Positions 53,380 through 62,627 of a stretch of DNA of 64,000 nucleotides are shown in pieces. The translations under genes and the position numbers were made by a program. Numbering within the stretch: position 1 is the stretch's first letter; each line of letters starts with the position of its first letter. The notes beneath the pieces were generated by a model, which was not told where the DNA came from, did not search any database, and saw nothing but the letters and a program-made list of their open reading frames with translations. Origin of the DNA: Brumimicrobium sp. (lineage in GTDB: Bacteria; Bacteroidota; Bacteroidia; Flavobacteriales_D; Crocinitomicaceae); the NCBI GenBank assembly GCA_023957385.1, contig JAMLGZ010000001.1, positions 2,156,923 through 2,220,922 of the forward strand, given 5' to 3'.

Positions 53380-54513
53380 CTATTTCTCTACAAATTCTTT
53401 AATTGATTTACAGATAAATTTCAATTGCTCTTCATCTAATTCTGTGTGCATAGGTAAAGAAACTACTCGAGAAGTTAACCAATCTGTATTTACCATGCTT
53501 CCATATGAAGAACCAATGAAGGCAAACATTTTTTGTTGATGTGCAGGAACAGGATAGTAAATCATTGCTGGAATTCCCTTTTTACCAAGGAAATCAACCA
53601 ACTCATCACGATTGATTTCATCAGCTAGTTGTAAGGTATATTGATGAAATACATGTTTGGAAAATTCAGATCTATAAGGAACAGTTATTCCTTTAATTTG
53701 ACTTAAATGTGTATCGTAATAATCTGCAGCTTTCCTACGTGCATCAATATAGTTATCTAATTCTTTTAATTTAATCCGTAAGATAGCAGCTTGAATCGTA
53801 TCCAAACGAGAGTTACATCCTACTAAATCATGGTAGTAGCGTTTGCTTTGACCATGATTAGCAATCATTTGAATCTTATCTGCCAATTTATCATCGTTGG
53901 TAAATATAGCTCCTCCATCTCCATATCCTCCTAGATTTTTAGAAGGGAAGAAACTTGTACAACCGATGTTACCAATTGTTCCTGCCTTTACAGTTTTTCC
54001 ATTAGAGAATGTATAATCAGAACCAATCGCTTGGGCATTATCTTCGATCACTTTTAAATCATATTTTTTAGCCACTTTTAAGATAGCTTCCATATCACAG
54101 GCTTGTCCATACAGATGAACTGGAACAATCACCTTGGTTTTAGCAGTAATTGCGGCTTCAATTGCTTTTATAGAAATATTGAAAGAATCCCGTTCACAAT
54201 CTACAAATACTGGTTTCAACCCTAATAAACCAATTACTTCAGCTGTAGCGATAAAAGTAAAGGAAGGGAGTATGACTTCATCTTCTGATTTTAATCCTAA
54301 AGACATCAATGCAATTTGCAAAGCATCCGTACCATTAGCACATGGGATTACATGTTTTACATCCAAATAAGTAGCTAGTTCATTTTTAAAGGCCGTTACA
54401 TCTGGCCCATTTATAAACTGAGCATTATCCAAAATATTATTAACTGCACTTTGTACTTGTGGTTTAATCTTTTCGTATTGACCAACTAGGTCAACCATCT
54501 TGATATCTTTCAT
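53380..54513 (-). CDS. DegT/DnrJ/EryC1 aminotransferase (WbpE/WlbC-like)
   Basis: 377 aa from the ATG at 54513 (MKDIKMVDLVGQYEKIKPQV); an upstream ATG at 54537 is less likely. PLP enzyme; internal aldimine Lys in SFFPSKNLGGYGDGG, and EDNAQAIGSDY before it. The opening IKMVDLVGQYEKIK is typical of WbpE, which aminates the 3-keto sugar made by WbpB. First gene of the six-gene minus-strand operon. The WbpA (UDP-GlcNAc dehydrogenase) and WbpI (epimerase) steps are not in the window. Confidence 0.88.
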   Translation of the reverse strand: MKDIKMVDLVGQYEKIKPQVQSAVNNILDNAQFINGPDVTAFKNELATYLDVKHVIPCANGTDALQIALMSLGLKSEDEVILPSFTFIATAEVIGLLGLKPVFVDCERDSFNISIKAIEAAITAKTKVIVPVHLYGQACDMEAILKVAKKYDLKVIEDNAQAIGSDYTFSNGKTVKAGTIGNIGCTSFFPSKNLGGYGDGGAIFTNDDKLADKIQMIANHGQSKRYYHDLVGCNSRLDTIQAAILRIKLKELDNYIDARRKAADYYDTHLSQIKGITVPYRSEFSKHVFHQYTLQLADEINRDELVDFLGKKGIPAMIYYPVPAHQQKMFAFIGSSYGSMVNTDWLTSRVVSLPMHTELDEEQLKFICKSIKEFVEK

Positions 54514-54613
54514 AAAAATTTCTTGTAAAGTGTACAAAATTAAAAAAAGAAAGCAAGAAAATCAGGAAAATAATAATTAAAAAATAGTGTAGCGTTTAAA
54601 ATTGATAAATACG

Positions 54614-54621
54614 TATCTTTG
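54614..54621 (+). promoter_or_regulatory. -7 element before the 54639 epimerase gene
   Basis: TATCTTTG matches TAnnTTTG exactly, 17 bp before the ATG. A good -33 TTTG is not visible at the proper distance, so this is a partial promoter. Confidence 0.4.
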
Positions 54622-54638
54622 TTTAATAGATAGTAAGT

Positions 54639-55616
54639 ATGAAAATAGCAATTACAGGAGCATCAGGGCATATTGGTTCAGTACTTTGTAGAGAATTAAT
54701 ACAAGAGGGGTATGAAGTTGTTGCTTTAGTAAGAAATTCTAATCTTAGTTTGGAAGGTTTACCCATTCAATTTTGTAACGGAAACGTACTAGACAAAAAC
54801 TCTCTCAAATGTTTAATGGAGGGATGTGATGCTATATTTCATGTGGCTGGTGTAATTGGGTTGGGATATCGTTTCCATCAAAGAGTTTATGACATCAATG
54901 TAACTGGAACACAGAATGTTTTACAAGTTGCCAAAGAATTGGGTATTCAGAAAGTTGTGCATTTTAGCTCCATTCATGTATTCAAACAGTTTCCATACAA
55001 TATTCCTTTAGATGAAACCCGAAAATATATTGAAGAAAAAGCCATCTTTTATGATAAAACCAAACGGGACGGACATGAATTAGCTATTCAGGCATCAAAA
55101 GATGGACAAGATGTGGTGATAGTATGCCCTACAGGCGTAATCGGTCCCTTTGATTTCCAACCTTCAAAACTAGGAAAAGCAACAATTGATATCTATAGAG
55201 GTAAGTTCCCTGCCATGATTAAAGGTGGTTTTGATTTCGTCGATGTTCGTGATGTTGCAAGAGGCGCCATACAAGCCATGAAATATGGAAAATCAGGCGA
55301 AGCTTATATTTTAGGTGGACGTTTTTATCCATTAAAAGAGTTTGCAGAACTAGTATATAAAGTCAAAGGAAAAACGAAACGATTTATTGAACTGCCAGTA
55401 GCATTTGCTATTATAGGTTTACCTTTTATACAATTATATGCGTTATTAACACGTACAAAACCAATTTACGATAAAGTTTATTTGGATATATTAGTTGATG
55501 GAAACCAACATATATCCACGGAGAAAGCAGAAAAAGAACTAGGCTATACAAAAACAAGTATGGAGCAAACCTTAACAGATACTTTCGAGTGGTTTAAAAG
55601 TAGAGGGATGATCTGA
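54639..55616 (+). CDS. Extended SDR, NAD-dependent epimerase/dihydroflavonol-4-reductase-like
   Basis: 325 aa. N-terminal ITGASGHIGSVLCRELI, conserved HVAGVIG, catalytic YDKTKRDGHELA (Tyr, Lys), CPTGVIGPFDFQPSKLGKA, DFVDVRDVARGAIQAM. The overall pattern is that of the DFR-like branch, often annotated NAD-dependent epimerase/dehydratase. The substrate is unknown: possibilities are sterol-like, hopanoid or sugar-linked ketones. It is divergent from the sugar operon and converges on the M28 peptidase gene with 2 bp between the stops. Confidence 0.82.
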   Translation: MKIAITGASGHIGSVLCRELIQEGYEVVALVRNSNLSLEGLPIQFCNGNVLDKNSLKCLMEGCDAIFHVAGVIGLGYRFHQRVYDINVTGTQNVLQVAKELGIQKVVHFSSIHVFKQFPYNIPLDETRKYIEEKAIFYDKTKRDGHELAIQASKDGQDVVIVCPTGVIGPFDFQPSKLGKATIDIYRGKFPAMIKGGFDFVDVRDVARGAIQAMKYGKSGEAYILGGRFYPLKEFAELVYKVKGKTKRFIELPVAFAIIGLPFIQLYALLTRTKPIYDKVYLDILVDGNQHISTEKAEKELGYTKTSMEQTLTDTFEWFKSRGMI

Positions 55617-55618
55617 TG

Positions 55619-56779
55619 CTATAAATTCACTTCCCCTCTATCCCAGCGAATAATAAAATCTTTAATACCCTCAAAGGCATTTTCTATAGATTTAGGTTCT
55701 ATATTCTCTACACTATCATTTCTTGTGTGATAATAAGGATCTTTTGGTGTAATTCCGAGCATAGACACTGTTGGAATGCCTTTTCTAGCAAAGGGTGTAG
55801 AATCCATCCCTCCAATTGGTACAGTTGTATATTTACAAGGGATTTGGAGGTTTTCAAAACTCCGCTTGGTTTCCCTAACTAGCACAGGGTGATGCGCTGT
55901 ACCCGCTGCTTCTTTTTTTACAACAGCCAACTCATCAACTAGGCGAATACTATCAAAATTAACCATAATTGCATTTTCTGCTACCAATTTATCGTAGTAT
56001 TCATTTACATAAGCCTTTGCACCACACAATCCCCTTTCTTCACTTCCGAAGCTGATAAAGCGGATGCGTGTATTTTCTAATGTAGATTTTCCTTTGTTGC
56101 TATTATCGGCAAAATATTGAAAAAGATGATAGGCAATAGTTATTCCTGATAGATTATCGTGTGCACCAGGTACACCGTTTTTGCCTTGCATTGACCAATA
56201 TACAATCGTCAAGGGGCTCAAACACAAAAACACAAACCAAATATTCAGCATCATTTCGAAGGGGAGCCAAAGAGCACATAAATTAAAAACAAATTGCAAT
56301 AGCATCAATACACCTGCATAAATTGTCAACTGTTTTCCAAAATATCCCAACCTGTACCACCAAGTATATTCTCTTGTGCTATCCATGTGCCCACTGACAA
56401 TAAGGGTGCTTTTCGCATCTCCCTTAGGTTCTATGGATGCCTCAACATTCCAAGAAGTTTGTTTTTTACCGGGAAATGAAGAAAGAATTACCCGATACAT
56501 TAGAAAATCTACTAAAAGAAAGACAACATTTACTAGCGAAACAATTAGCGCACCCCATATTGTCCACCAAAACAAAATAAGAGAAACGAAGAATAGAGCA
56601 ACAAAATATTTCAGTTTTCCAAAACGAGCATCCAAATAACTTTCAAAAGGCATAAAATGAGTATCATCTGTAAATTCCTTACACTTGCTCTGTATGAATA
56701 TTTGTGCATTCTTTTCAGCTTCCGATCCTGCTATACGAGGACCAAAACGGGTAATTATTTCTTGTATTAAGTTTATCAT
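55619..56779 (-). CDS. Membrane-associated M28-family metallopeptidase
   Basis: 386 aa. Two clusters of membrane helices (about 57-100 and 152-195) are inserted in an M28 aminopeptidase-type catalytic domain. Zinc-site residues: His131/Asp133 in GHMDSTREY, Asp208 in GAHDNLSG, Glu247-248 in SFGSEERGL, Asp276 in NFDSIRL, and a late His in YYHTRNDSVENI. Family members cleave N-terminal residues or other peptides; which side of the membrane the catalytic part faces is uncertain. It shares no obvious operon with the SDR gene 22 bp upstream except strand and spacing. Confidence 0.82.
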   Translation of the reverse strand: MINLIQEIITRFGPRIAGSEAEKNAQIFIQSKCKEFTDDTHFMPFESYLDARFGKLKYFVALFFVSLILFWWTIWGALIVSLVNVVFLLVDFLMYRVILSSFPGKKQTSWNVEASIEPKGDAKSTLIVSGHMDSTREYTWWYRLGYFGKQLTIYAGVLMLLQFVFNLCALWLPFEMMLNIWFVFLCLSPLTIVYWSMQGKNGVPGAHDNLSGITIAYHLFQYFADNSNKGKSTLENTRIRFISFGSEERGLCGAKAYVNEYYDKLVAENAIMVNFDSIRLVDELAVVKKEAAGTAHHPVLVRETKRSFENLQIPCKYTTVPIGGMDSTPFARKGIPTVSMLGITPKDPYYHTRNDSVENIEPKSIENAFEGIKDFIIRWDRGEVNL

Positions 56780-56801
56780 TATAATTGTAAAAATTAAATA
56801 A

Positions 56802-57578
56802 TTACATATTTATTTCCTTTTTAACACCCTTTGTTATCAAGTGCGTCCACATGCGAGTTGGTAGCATATACATTAGTGTCCAACTAATTCTATTAACTAC
56901 AATCACTCTCTTTCCATGCAATGTTTGATGAATGCACTTCTTGGCAACCTTCTCAATATTTAATTGAGTTAATTTCCCTAGTACGCCTTGTTCTTTCATT
57001 CTCTTTGTAACATCTGGGTTTGTAGCCATAGCTCCAGGATGCACTACACTCACAGAAACAGATGTAGTCTTAAGCTCTTGTCTTAATCCAAGTGAAAAAT
57101 GATGAATAAATGCCTTAGAAGCGGGATACACTGTTTTATAACCGATGGGAGTCAAAGCAGCCAAACTTGAGATATTCAAAATATAACTTTTTGATTGTTT
57201 CATTAAATTAGGGAGCAATTGATGGATCAAAGTTGTAGTCCCCAACACATTTAATTCAATAATTTTATGGATATATCCCAAATCTATTTTGGTAATATCT
57301 TTTGTCCCTCCAATTCCGGCGTTATTAATGAGAAAGAAAACTTGATATTTTTCATTAATATCCTGAGCTGTTGCGCACACAATTTCTTTATTTGATAAAT
57401 CAATTTCATAATTTATGATATCTACTCCATAGGCAGCAAGCAATTCTGAAGAAAATTCACTTAATCCTTCATTAGGTAAACTAATCAAGATAAGATTATG
57501 CTTTAATTTAGCCATTTCTGTAGCGAAAACTCTTCCTAAACCTCGACTTGCTCCAGTAATGATGGCGAATTGTTTCAT
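56802..57578 (-). CDS. Classical SDR-family oxidoreductase
   Basis: 258 aa. NAD(P) motif TGASRGLGRVFATEM, NNAG in FLINNAGIGG, catalytic Ser in LNISSLAAL and YPASKAFIHHF (Tyr, Lys), then VHPGAMATNPDVTKRM. The C-terminal part is slightly hydrophobic (ISWTLMYMLPTRMW), as in membrane-near SDRs of the SDR family related to 3-ketoacyl reductases. The substrate is not determinable. It is probably transcribed with the M28 gene downstream (22 bp). Confidence 0.85.
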   Translation of the reverse strand: MKQFAIITGASRGLGRVFATEMAKLKHNLILISLPNEGLSEFSSELLAAYGVDIINYEIDLSNKEIVCATAQDINEKYQVFFLINNAGIGGTKDITKIDLGYIHKIIELNVLGTTTLIHQLLPNLMKQSKSYILNISSLAALTPIGYKTVYPASKAFIHHFSLGLRQELKTTSVSVSVVHPGAMATNPDVTKRMKEQGVLGKLTQLNIEKVAKKCIHQTLHGKRVIVVNRISWTLMYMLPTRMWTHLITKGVKKEINM

Positions 57579-57685
57579 TGTAGTAAATATTTTAACTCGT
57601 CGTTAAAAGTAATTAAATATATAGCAACTTCAATAATCTCAAAGATTATTCAAGATAAAAGTTATTATATAGATTGCTAGGGTTT

Positions 57686-57721
57686 AAAAAAAGCAAAAGC
57701 CCAATCTTTCGATTGAGCTTT
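57686..57721 (-). terminator. Intrinsic terminator of tRNA-Asp
   Basis: On the minus strand AAAGCTCAATC pairs with GATTGGGCTTT (one T-G pair) around a GAAA tetraloop and is followed by TGC and seven T. It begins 2 nt after the tRNA 3' end. Confidence 0.85.
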
Positions 57722-57722
57722 G

Positions 57723-57796
57723 CGGTCTGGACGGGACTCGAACCCGCGACCCCATGCGTGACAGGCATGTATTCTAACCAACTGAACTACCAAACC
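57723..57796 (-). tRNA. tRNA-Asp (anticodon GUC)
   Basis: 74-nt cloverleaf on the minus strand: acceptor GGTTTGG/CCAGACC (one G-T pair), D arm with GTTCAGTTGGTTAG, anticodon stem CATGC/GCATG with loop CTGTCAC (anticodon GTC), T arm GCGGGTTCGAGTCCCGT, discriminator G. CCA is not encoded: the genome reads CAA after the discriminator, so it must be added by tRNA nucleotidyltransferase. Confidence 0.95.
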
Positions 57797-57994
57797 AAAA
57801 TTTATAATCTTTATAAAGATGCTGACAACAGTCAGCTACAATTTTCATTGTTAAATTTTGTATTATTCAAAATGCTAATGGACATACCGCTGTATCTTCC
57901 TTTTTCATTAGCGAGTGCAAATATAATCTACTTTTTTAAATTGACAATACTTTCTGAAAAAAAAGATTGTTTTTATCGAAATCTTTATCTAAAC

Positions 57995-58240
57995 TCATTT
58001 AATCTCTTCAAAATCTGCATCTTCAGCTTCAATGTTTCTTTTTGGAATTACCCTTGTTTGACCAAGTTGAGCTTCACTGCGCTTCTTTTCTTTCAAGAAA
58101 GCTTCTTTTTCACGTTGGAATTTATTATCTGCCTCCTGTTGTCTTCTTGCCATCATTAATCGACCAATAAAGCGCATTATAACAATCACTCCAATGATTA
58201 TTAAAATAGTTCTGAAAAGCCCTGTAATACTAAGAATCAT
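57995..58240 (-). CDS. Small DUF4834-type membrane protein
   Basis: 81 aa from the ATG at 58240 (MILSITGLFRTILIIIG); the frame continues to 58273 but that start lies inside carB. One membrane helix (about 2-23, IIIGVIVIMRFIG), then a basic/charged tail with a likely coiled coil (QQEADNKFQREKEAFLKEKK) and an acidic end (EAEDADFEEIK). Matches the DUF4834 family found after carB or near it in Bacteroidota; function unknown. It begins 1 bp after the carB stop and is thus co-transcribed. Confidence 0.75.
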   Translation of the reverse strand: MILSITGLFRTILIIIGVIVIMRFIGRLMMARRQQEADNKFQREKEAFLKEKKRSEAQLGQTRVIPKRNIEAEDADFEEIK

Positions 58241-58241
58241 A

Positions 58242-61058
58242 CTATTTAGACAAATACAGATTTCGTTCAGCAAATATCTTCAAAAAGAATGGATCTTTCA
58301 AGTCTTTAATAAACTGAATCGCTTCTCCAGTAGATTTCATTTCAGGACCTAATTCCTTAGTAACTTCAGGGAATTTACCATAAGAGAACACAGGAATCTT
58401 AACTGCATACCCTTCTCGCTTTGGATTGAATTGAAAATCTGTAACCTTATTCACTCCCAACATCACTTTAGTCGCATATTTCACATAAGGCTCTTTATAT
58501 GCTTTTGAAATAAAAGGCACAGTTCGAGATGCTCTTGGATTTGCTTCAATTACATATACCTTTTCATCTTTAATAACAAATTGAATATTAATTAAACCTA
58601 CTGTTTTTAATTCTACAGCAATCTTCTTGGTGATATCTTCAATTTGTTGCATCACAAAATCTCCTAAATTATATGGAGGCAGCACTGCGTAAGAGTCACC
58701 CGAATGAATACCTGCTGGTTCAATATGTTGCATCACACCAATGATGTACACATTTTCACCATCGCAAATAGCATCAGCCTCTGCTTCAATAGCTCCACCT
58801 AAAAATCTATCTAATAAAATTTGGTTTTCAGGCATTTCATTAAGAATATCAACAACGTGGTGCTCCAAATCTTCTTTATTGATAACAATTTTCATTTTCT
58901 GGCCACCTAATACATAGGATGGTCTTACCAAAATTGGAAAACCTAAAGTATCAGCTAATTCCAAGGCTTGTTCTGCGTTCTCAACTACTCCAAATTCAGG
59001 GAAAGGAATATTGTGGTCTCTTAATAAATTGGAGAAACGTCCTCTATCTTCCGCTAAGTCAACTGCATCATAACTTGTTCCAATAATTTTGATTCCATAA
59101 CGCTCTAACTTTTCAGCTAATTTTAGGGCAGTTTGACCGCCCAACTGAACAATTACACCTTCTGGCTTTTCATGATCAATGATATCGTAAATATGTTCCC
59201 AGAAAACAGGTTCAAAATATAATTTATCTGCTGTATCGAAATCTGTAGAAACAGTTTCAGGGTTACAGTTAATTATTATGGTTTCATATCCTGCTTCTTT
59301 TGCAGCAATTACTCCATGAACACAAGAATAGTCGAATTCAATACCTTGTCCAATTCTATTTGGACCAGAACCAAGCACTATCACTTTTTTCTTATCAGAA
59401 ACCTCACTTTCATTTTCAGTTTCAAAAGTAGAGTAGAAATAAGGAGTATGAGCAGGGAATTCAGCCGCACATGTGTCAACTTGTTTAAAGGTACGTTTCA
59501 CACCCATTTCTATACGTTTCGCACGTACTTCAGATTCCAAACATTTTAAGAGATGACCTAACTGACGATCCGCATAACCCTTTTGCTTAGCCTCGTACAT
59601 CAATTGCTTTGGAATAGTATTCAAACTAAAAGCTTCAATCCTTTTTTCAAATTTAATCAACTCTTCAATCTGACGCAAAAACCAAATATCAATCTTAGTT
59701 TTTTCTTGGATAGTTTTAAATGGAATTCCCAATTTAATCGCATCATAAATATGGAATAATCTATCCCAACTTGGATGTTCTAAACTATCAAGAATTTTTG
59801 ATTGATCTGTCCATTCTTTCCCGTCAGCCCCTAGTCCATTTCTTCCAATCTCGAGCGACTGACACGCCTTTTGAAGTGCTTCTTGAAAAGAGCGTCCAAT
59901 TGACATCACTTCTCCCACCGCTTTCATTTGCAAACCAAGTTTACGATCAGCTCCTGGAAATTTATTAAAATTCCAACGTGGTATTTTAACAATCACATAA
60001 TCTACTGTTGGTTCAAAAAAGGCAGTGGTAGTCTTTGTGATTTGATTGTCTAACTCATCTAAGGTATAACCAATTGCTAGCTTAGAGGCAATTTTTGCAA
60101 TGGGATAACCCGTAGCTTTAGAAGCTAAAGCAGATGAACGTGAAACCCGTGGATTAATTTCTACTGCTATAATTTCTTCATTTTCATCCGGAGAAACTGC
60201 AAATTGCACATTACATCCTCCTGCAAAATGTCCAACAGCACGTACCATTTTGATAGACATGTCTCTCATTTTCTGGTAACATTTATCAGATATTGTCATT
60301 GCAGGAGCTATCGTAATAGAGTCTCCTGTATGAACACCCATAGGGTCAAAATTTTCAATACAGCATACAATAATGAAGTTATCATTACTATCACGAATTA
60401 TTTCAATCTCGATTTCTTTCCAGCCCATTAATGCCTTATCAATCATTACTTCATGAATGGGCGATTCATGTAAACCATGTTCGAGTAACTTGTCAAATTC
60501 GTCTTCTTTATATACGATTCCAGCGCCTGCACCACCTAAGGTAAAAGAAGAACGGATACAAAGAGGCAAGCCAAATTCTTGCGCAATTTCTTTCCCTTCG
60601 AGAAAAGAACGTGCTGTTTTTTGGGGTGCCATAGGGATCCCAATTTCATTCATTAATTCTCTAAAATCTTCACGATTTTCCGTCACCTCAATAGCGTGGA
60701 TATCCACTCCTATCATCTCCACACCAAATTCTTCCCAAATACCTAAATTATCACATTCCATAGATAAATTCAATCCTGTTTGCCCCCCCATAGTAGGCAA
60801 CACGGCATCAATCTTATGTAATGTTAAAATTTCTCGGATACTTTCAGGGGTAAGAGGTTTGAGATAAATATTATCAGCTACCACTTCATCTGTCATAATA
60901 GTCGCAGGATTTGAGTTAATCAAGGTAACTTCAATCCCTTCTTCTCTCAGAGAACGAGCTGCTTGAGATCCGGAATAATCAAATTCACATGCTTGACCGA
61001 TGACGATGGGGCCACTCCCAATGATAAGAACCGATTTAATCTTTTCGTTTTTAGGCAT
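58242..61058 (-). CDS. carB: Carbamoyl-phosphate synthase large subunit, form without allosteric domain
   Basis: 938 aa. It makes carbamoyl phosphate from bicarbonate, ATP and ammonia from CarA. Two homologous ATP-grasp halves: carboxyphosphate half (VLIIGSGPIVIGQACEFDYS, residues 10-29; about 1-400) and carbamate half (VIVLGSGPNRIGQGIEFDYS, from about residue 550), joined by the oligomerisation region. The protein ends near the point where the ~135-residue MGS-like allosteric domain of E. coli CarB (1073 aa) would start, so UMP/ornithine-type regulation through that domain is absent. This fits Bacteroidota CarB. carA is not adjacent. A possible -7 element TAAATTTG lies on the minus strand at 61115-61108. 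Confidence 0.95.
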   Translation of the reverse strand: MPKNEKIKSVLIIGSGPIVIGQACEFDYSGSQAARSLREEGIEVTLINSNPATIMTDEVVADNIYLKPLTPESIREILTLHKIDAVLPTMGGQTGLNLSMECDNLGIWEEFGVEMIGVDIHAIEVTENREDFRELMNEIGIPMAPQKTARSFLEGKEIAQEFGLPLCIRSSFTLGGAGAGIVYKEDEFDKLLEHGLHESPIHEVMIDKALMGWKEIEIEIIRDSNDNFIIVCCIENFDPMGVHTGDSITIAPAMTISDKCYQKMRDMSIKMVRAVGHFAGGCNVQFAVSPDENEEIIAVEINPRVSRSSALASKATGYPIAKIASKLAIGYTLDELDNQITKTTTAFFEPTVDYVIVKIPRWNFNKFPGADRKLGLQMKAVGEVMSIGRSFQEALQKACQSLEIGRNGLGADGKEWTDQSKILDSLEHPSWDRLFHIYDAIKLGIPFKTIQEKTKIDIWFLRQIEELIKFEKRIEAFSLNTIPKQLMYEAKQKGYADRQLGHLLKCLESEVRAKRIEMGVKRTFKQVDTCAAEFPAHTPYFYSTFETENESEVSDKKKVIVLGSGPNRIGQGIEFDYSCVHGVIAAKEAGYETIIINCNPETVSTDFDTADKLYFEPVFWEHIYDIIDHEKPEGVIVQLGGQTALKLAEKLERYGIKIIGTSYDAVDLAEDRGRFSNLLRDHNIPFPEFGVVENAEQALELADTLGFPILVRPSYVLGGQKMKIVINKEDLEHHVVDILNEMPENQILLDRFLGGAIEAEADAICDGENVYIIGVMQHIEPAGIHSGDSYAVLPPYNLGDFVMQQIEDITKKIAVELKTVGLINIQFVIKDEKVYVIEANPRASRTVPFISKAYKEPYVKYATKVMLGVNKVTDFQFNPKREGYAVKIPVFSYGKFPEVTKELGPEMKSTGEAIQFIKDLKDPFFLKIFAERNLYLSK

Positions 61059-61239
61059 TTACTTATTTTTTATGCTTTTTATAAAAAAGCGTGATACAAT
61101 CGGAGCACAAATTTAATTCATTTTTAGTACTTTTATAGGCGTGCATAATAAATTTATGAACGACAGTAATAAATAATGTTAAATTCAAATTTTATATACA
61201 CATAAAAGGAGAGAATTTATATCTCCAAAAAATGAAAAA

Positions 61240-62070
61240 ATGGAAGAAAAATTAAAGGAGGTACAGCTCGAAGACTTTAAATTATTTTATGAAGTATATG
61301 GCAACGGAAACAATGCTATACTTTGCTTCCATGGTAATGGAAGGTCAGCCGAAGACTTTCGCTTTTTAGCAACCGAAGAGCGAAAAATCATCTCGATTCA
61401 CCTCTTTCTACACCACTATTCTACCTTCTCACCTGAGCGTATAGAAACGGGTGAAATCACCCCACTACATGTTGAAAAGTTGTTAGAAAAAATTTTAGAA
61501 AATGAAAATGTGGACACCTTTCATTGGGTTGCTTATTCGCAAGGTGGAAGATTTACATTATGTGCCTTTCCTTATTTTGCGCATCGGGTAAAGAGTATGT
61601 ATCTTATAGCTCCAGACGGCATGAATAACTATAGTTTTTACAGCTGGACACAACGTCAATGGTGGGCACGTATGTTATTCAAACGTTGGGTACAAAAGCC
61701 AAATGAACTCATGAGTATTTCCAAATTTTTAATGAAATTTCGACTTATTCATCCGAAAGTGATTGATTTCTTAGAATTTTATGCTGATAATCCAGAAAGA
61801 TTAAAAATAGGATATCAATCATGGAGTAGTTTTAGGAATTTAAAACCTTCCAATACCGAAATCCGGCACGCACTTCAATATAACCATATTAAATTTGAAA
61901 TTATTATTGGGCAATATGATCAAATTATTTCTAAAAAAAGTGCCCGTAAGTTCCTCAAAAAAGTAAAGAATCAAGATGCCTTAAAACTTCTTCCATTTGG
62001 CCATAACATCTTTAAACCCGAAATTCAAGAGGAACTCTTTAGATTATTAGAGTTTGACATGAAAAAATAA
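61240..62070 (+). CDS. Alpha/beta-fold hydrolase
   Basis: 276 aa. Oxyanion motif CFHGNGRSAEDF (residues 29-40), nucleophile elbow AYSQGG (Ser100), acid Asp in IIGQYDQII and His in LPFGHNIF. No signal peptide, so it is cytosolic. A basic, helical cap (about 128-205; WTQRQWWARMLFKRWVQKPN) lies between the core halves. Substrate unknown. The ATG at 61240 was chosen because upstream codons stop quickly. A 180-bp gap to carB precedes it and holds no gene, only AT-rich sequence with a small hairpin at 61209-61227. Confidence 0.78.
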   Translation: MEEKLKEVQLEDFKLFYEVYGNGNNAILCFHGNGRSAEDFRFLATEERKIISIHLFLHHYSTFSPERIETGEITPLHVEKLLEKILENENVDTFHWVAYSQGGRFTLCAFPYFAHRVKSMYLIAPDGMNNYSFYSWTQRQWWARMLFKRWVQKPNELMSISKFLMKFRLIHPKVIDFLEFYADNPERLKIGYQSWSSFRNLKPSNTEIRHALQYNHIKFEIIIGQYDQIISKKSARKFLKKVKNQDALKLLPFGHNIFKPEIQEELFRLLEFDMKK

Positions 62071-62086
62071 AGGAGACTCAGATTGA

Positions 62087-62581
62087 TTACTTCTCGTCGG
62101 CGCTTCTACCATACATTCCAGGTACAGGCACATTTAACAATCGTAAATACACACCTAATTGACCTCTATGATGATACAAATGATTTAACCCAACATGTCT
62201 TATCACAAAATCTTTCGTATTTTCAATGATAATGATATCTCCTCTTTTCATTACCCACTTTTTCTCTAAATCCGTTTCTGACAAATTAGAAAGAGCAACT
62301 ACTGATTTTTCGGTGCCTTCCTTTGAAAAAGCTACCAAATCCTCCACTGTATTGATGTTTGGGATTTTACGTGTATCATTTGCAAAATCAAGAAATTCTG
62401 AAGTTGCAATAATTTGTGGATAATGAGAAATCTGTGCAATATGCTGTGCTAATTGTAATAAATTCATAGATTTTTCATGAGGTCTCCAATTGAATTGATC
62501 ACTTGGTACTGCTTTAAGTAACTTCTGCGTACTTAATCCTTCACGCTGAATTTCAGCTATTAATTTTTCTTTATAATTCAT
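62087..62581 (-). CDS. DinB-like four-helix-bundle protein
   Basis: 164 aa. Four predicted helices with the His triad of the DinB/YfiT superfamily: His48 in LLQLAQHIAQ and the pair in GLNHLYHHRGQL near residue 137. These bind a divalent metal. Roles in thiol transfer or stress are suggested for the superfamily but none can be assigned here. The start is supported by MNYKEKLIAEI as a common beginning of this family. Probably monocistronic; tilS lies upstream on the same strand. Confidence 0.8.
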   Translation of the reverse strand: MNYKEKLIAEIQREGLSTQKLLKAVPSDQFNWRPHEKSMNLLQLAQHIAQISHYPQIIATSEFLDFANDTRKIPNINTVEDLVAFSKEGTEKSVVALSNLSETDLEKKWVMKRGDIIIIENTKDFVIRHVGLNHLYHHRGQLGVYLRLLNVPVPGMYGRSADEK

Positions 62582-62627
62582 ACCCCTTCATTTAATTATA
62601 TAACAACCTAGAAGTAAGAATGTTCCA

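Noticed and set aside
57674..58159. Open frame of 161 codons on the plus strand containing the phrase WTGLEPATPCVTG
   Set aside because: It runs antisense across tRNA-Asp, a classic spurious translation seen in many annotations, and also overlaps the DUF4834 gene.
61059..61239. Hidden small gene or RNA between carB and the alpha/beta hydrolase gene
   Set aside because: Only short AT-rich sequence with a weak hairpin; no frame of useful length and no convincing RNA structure.
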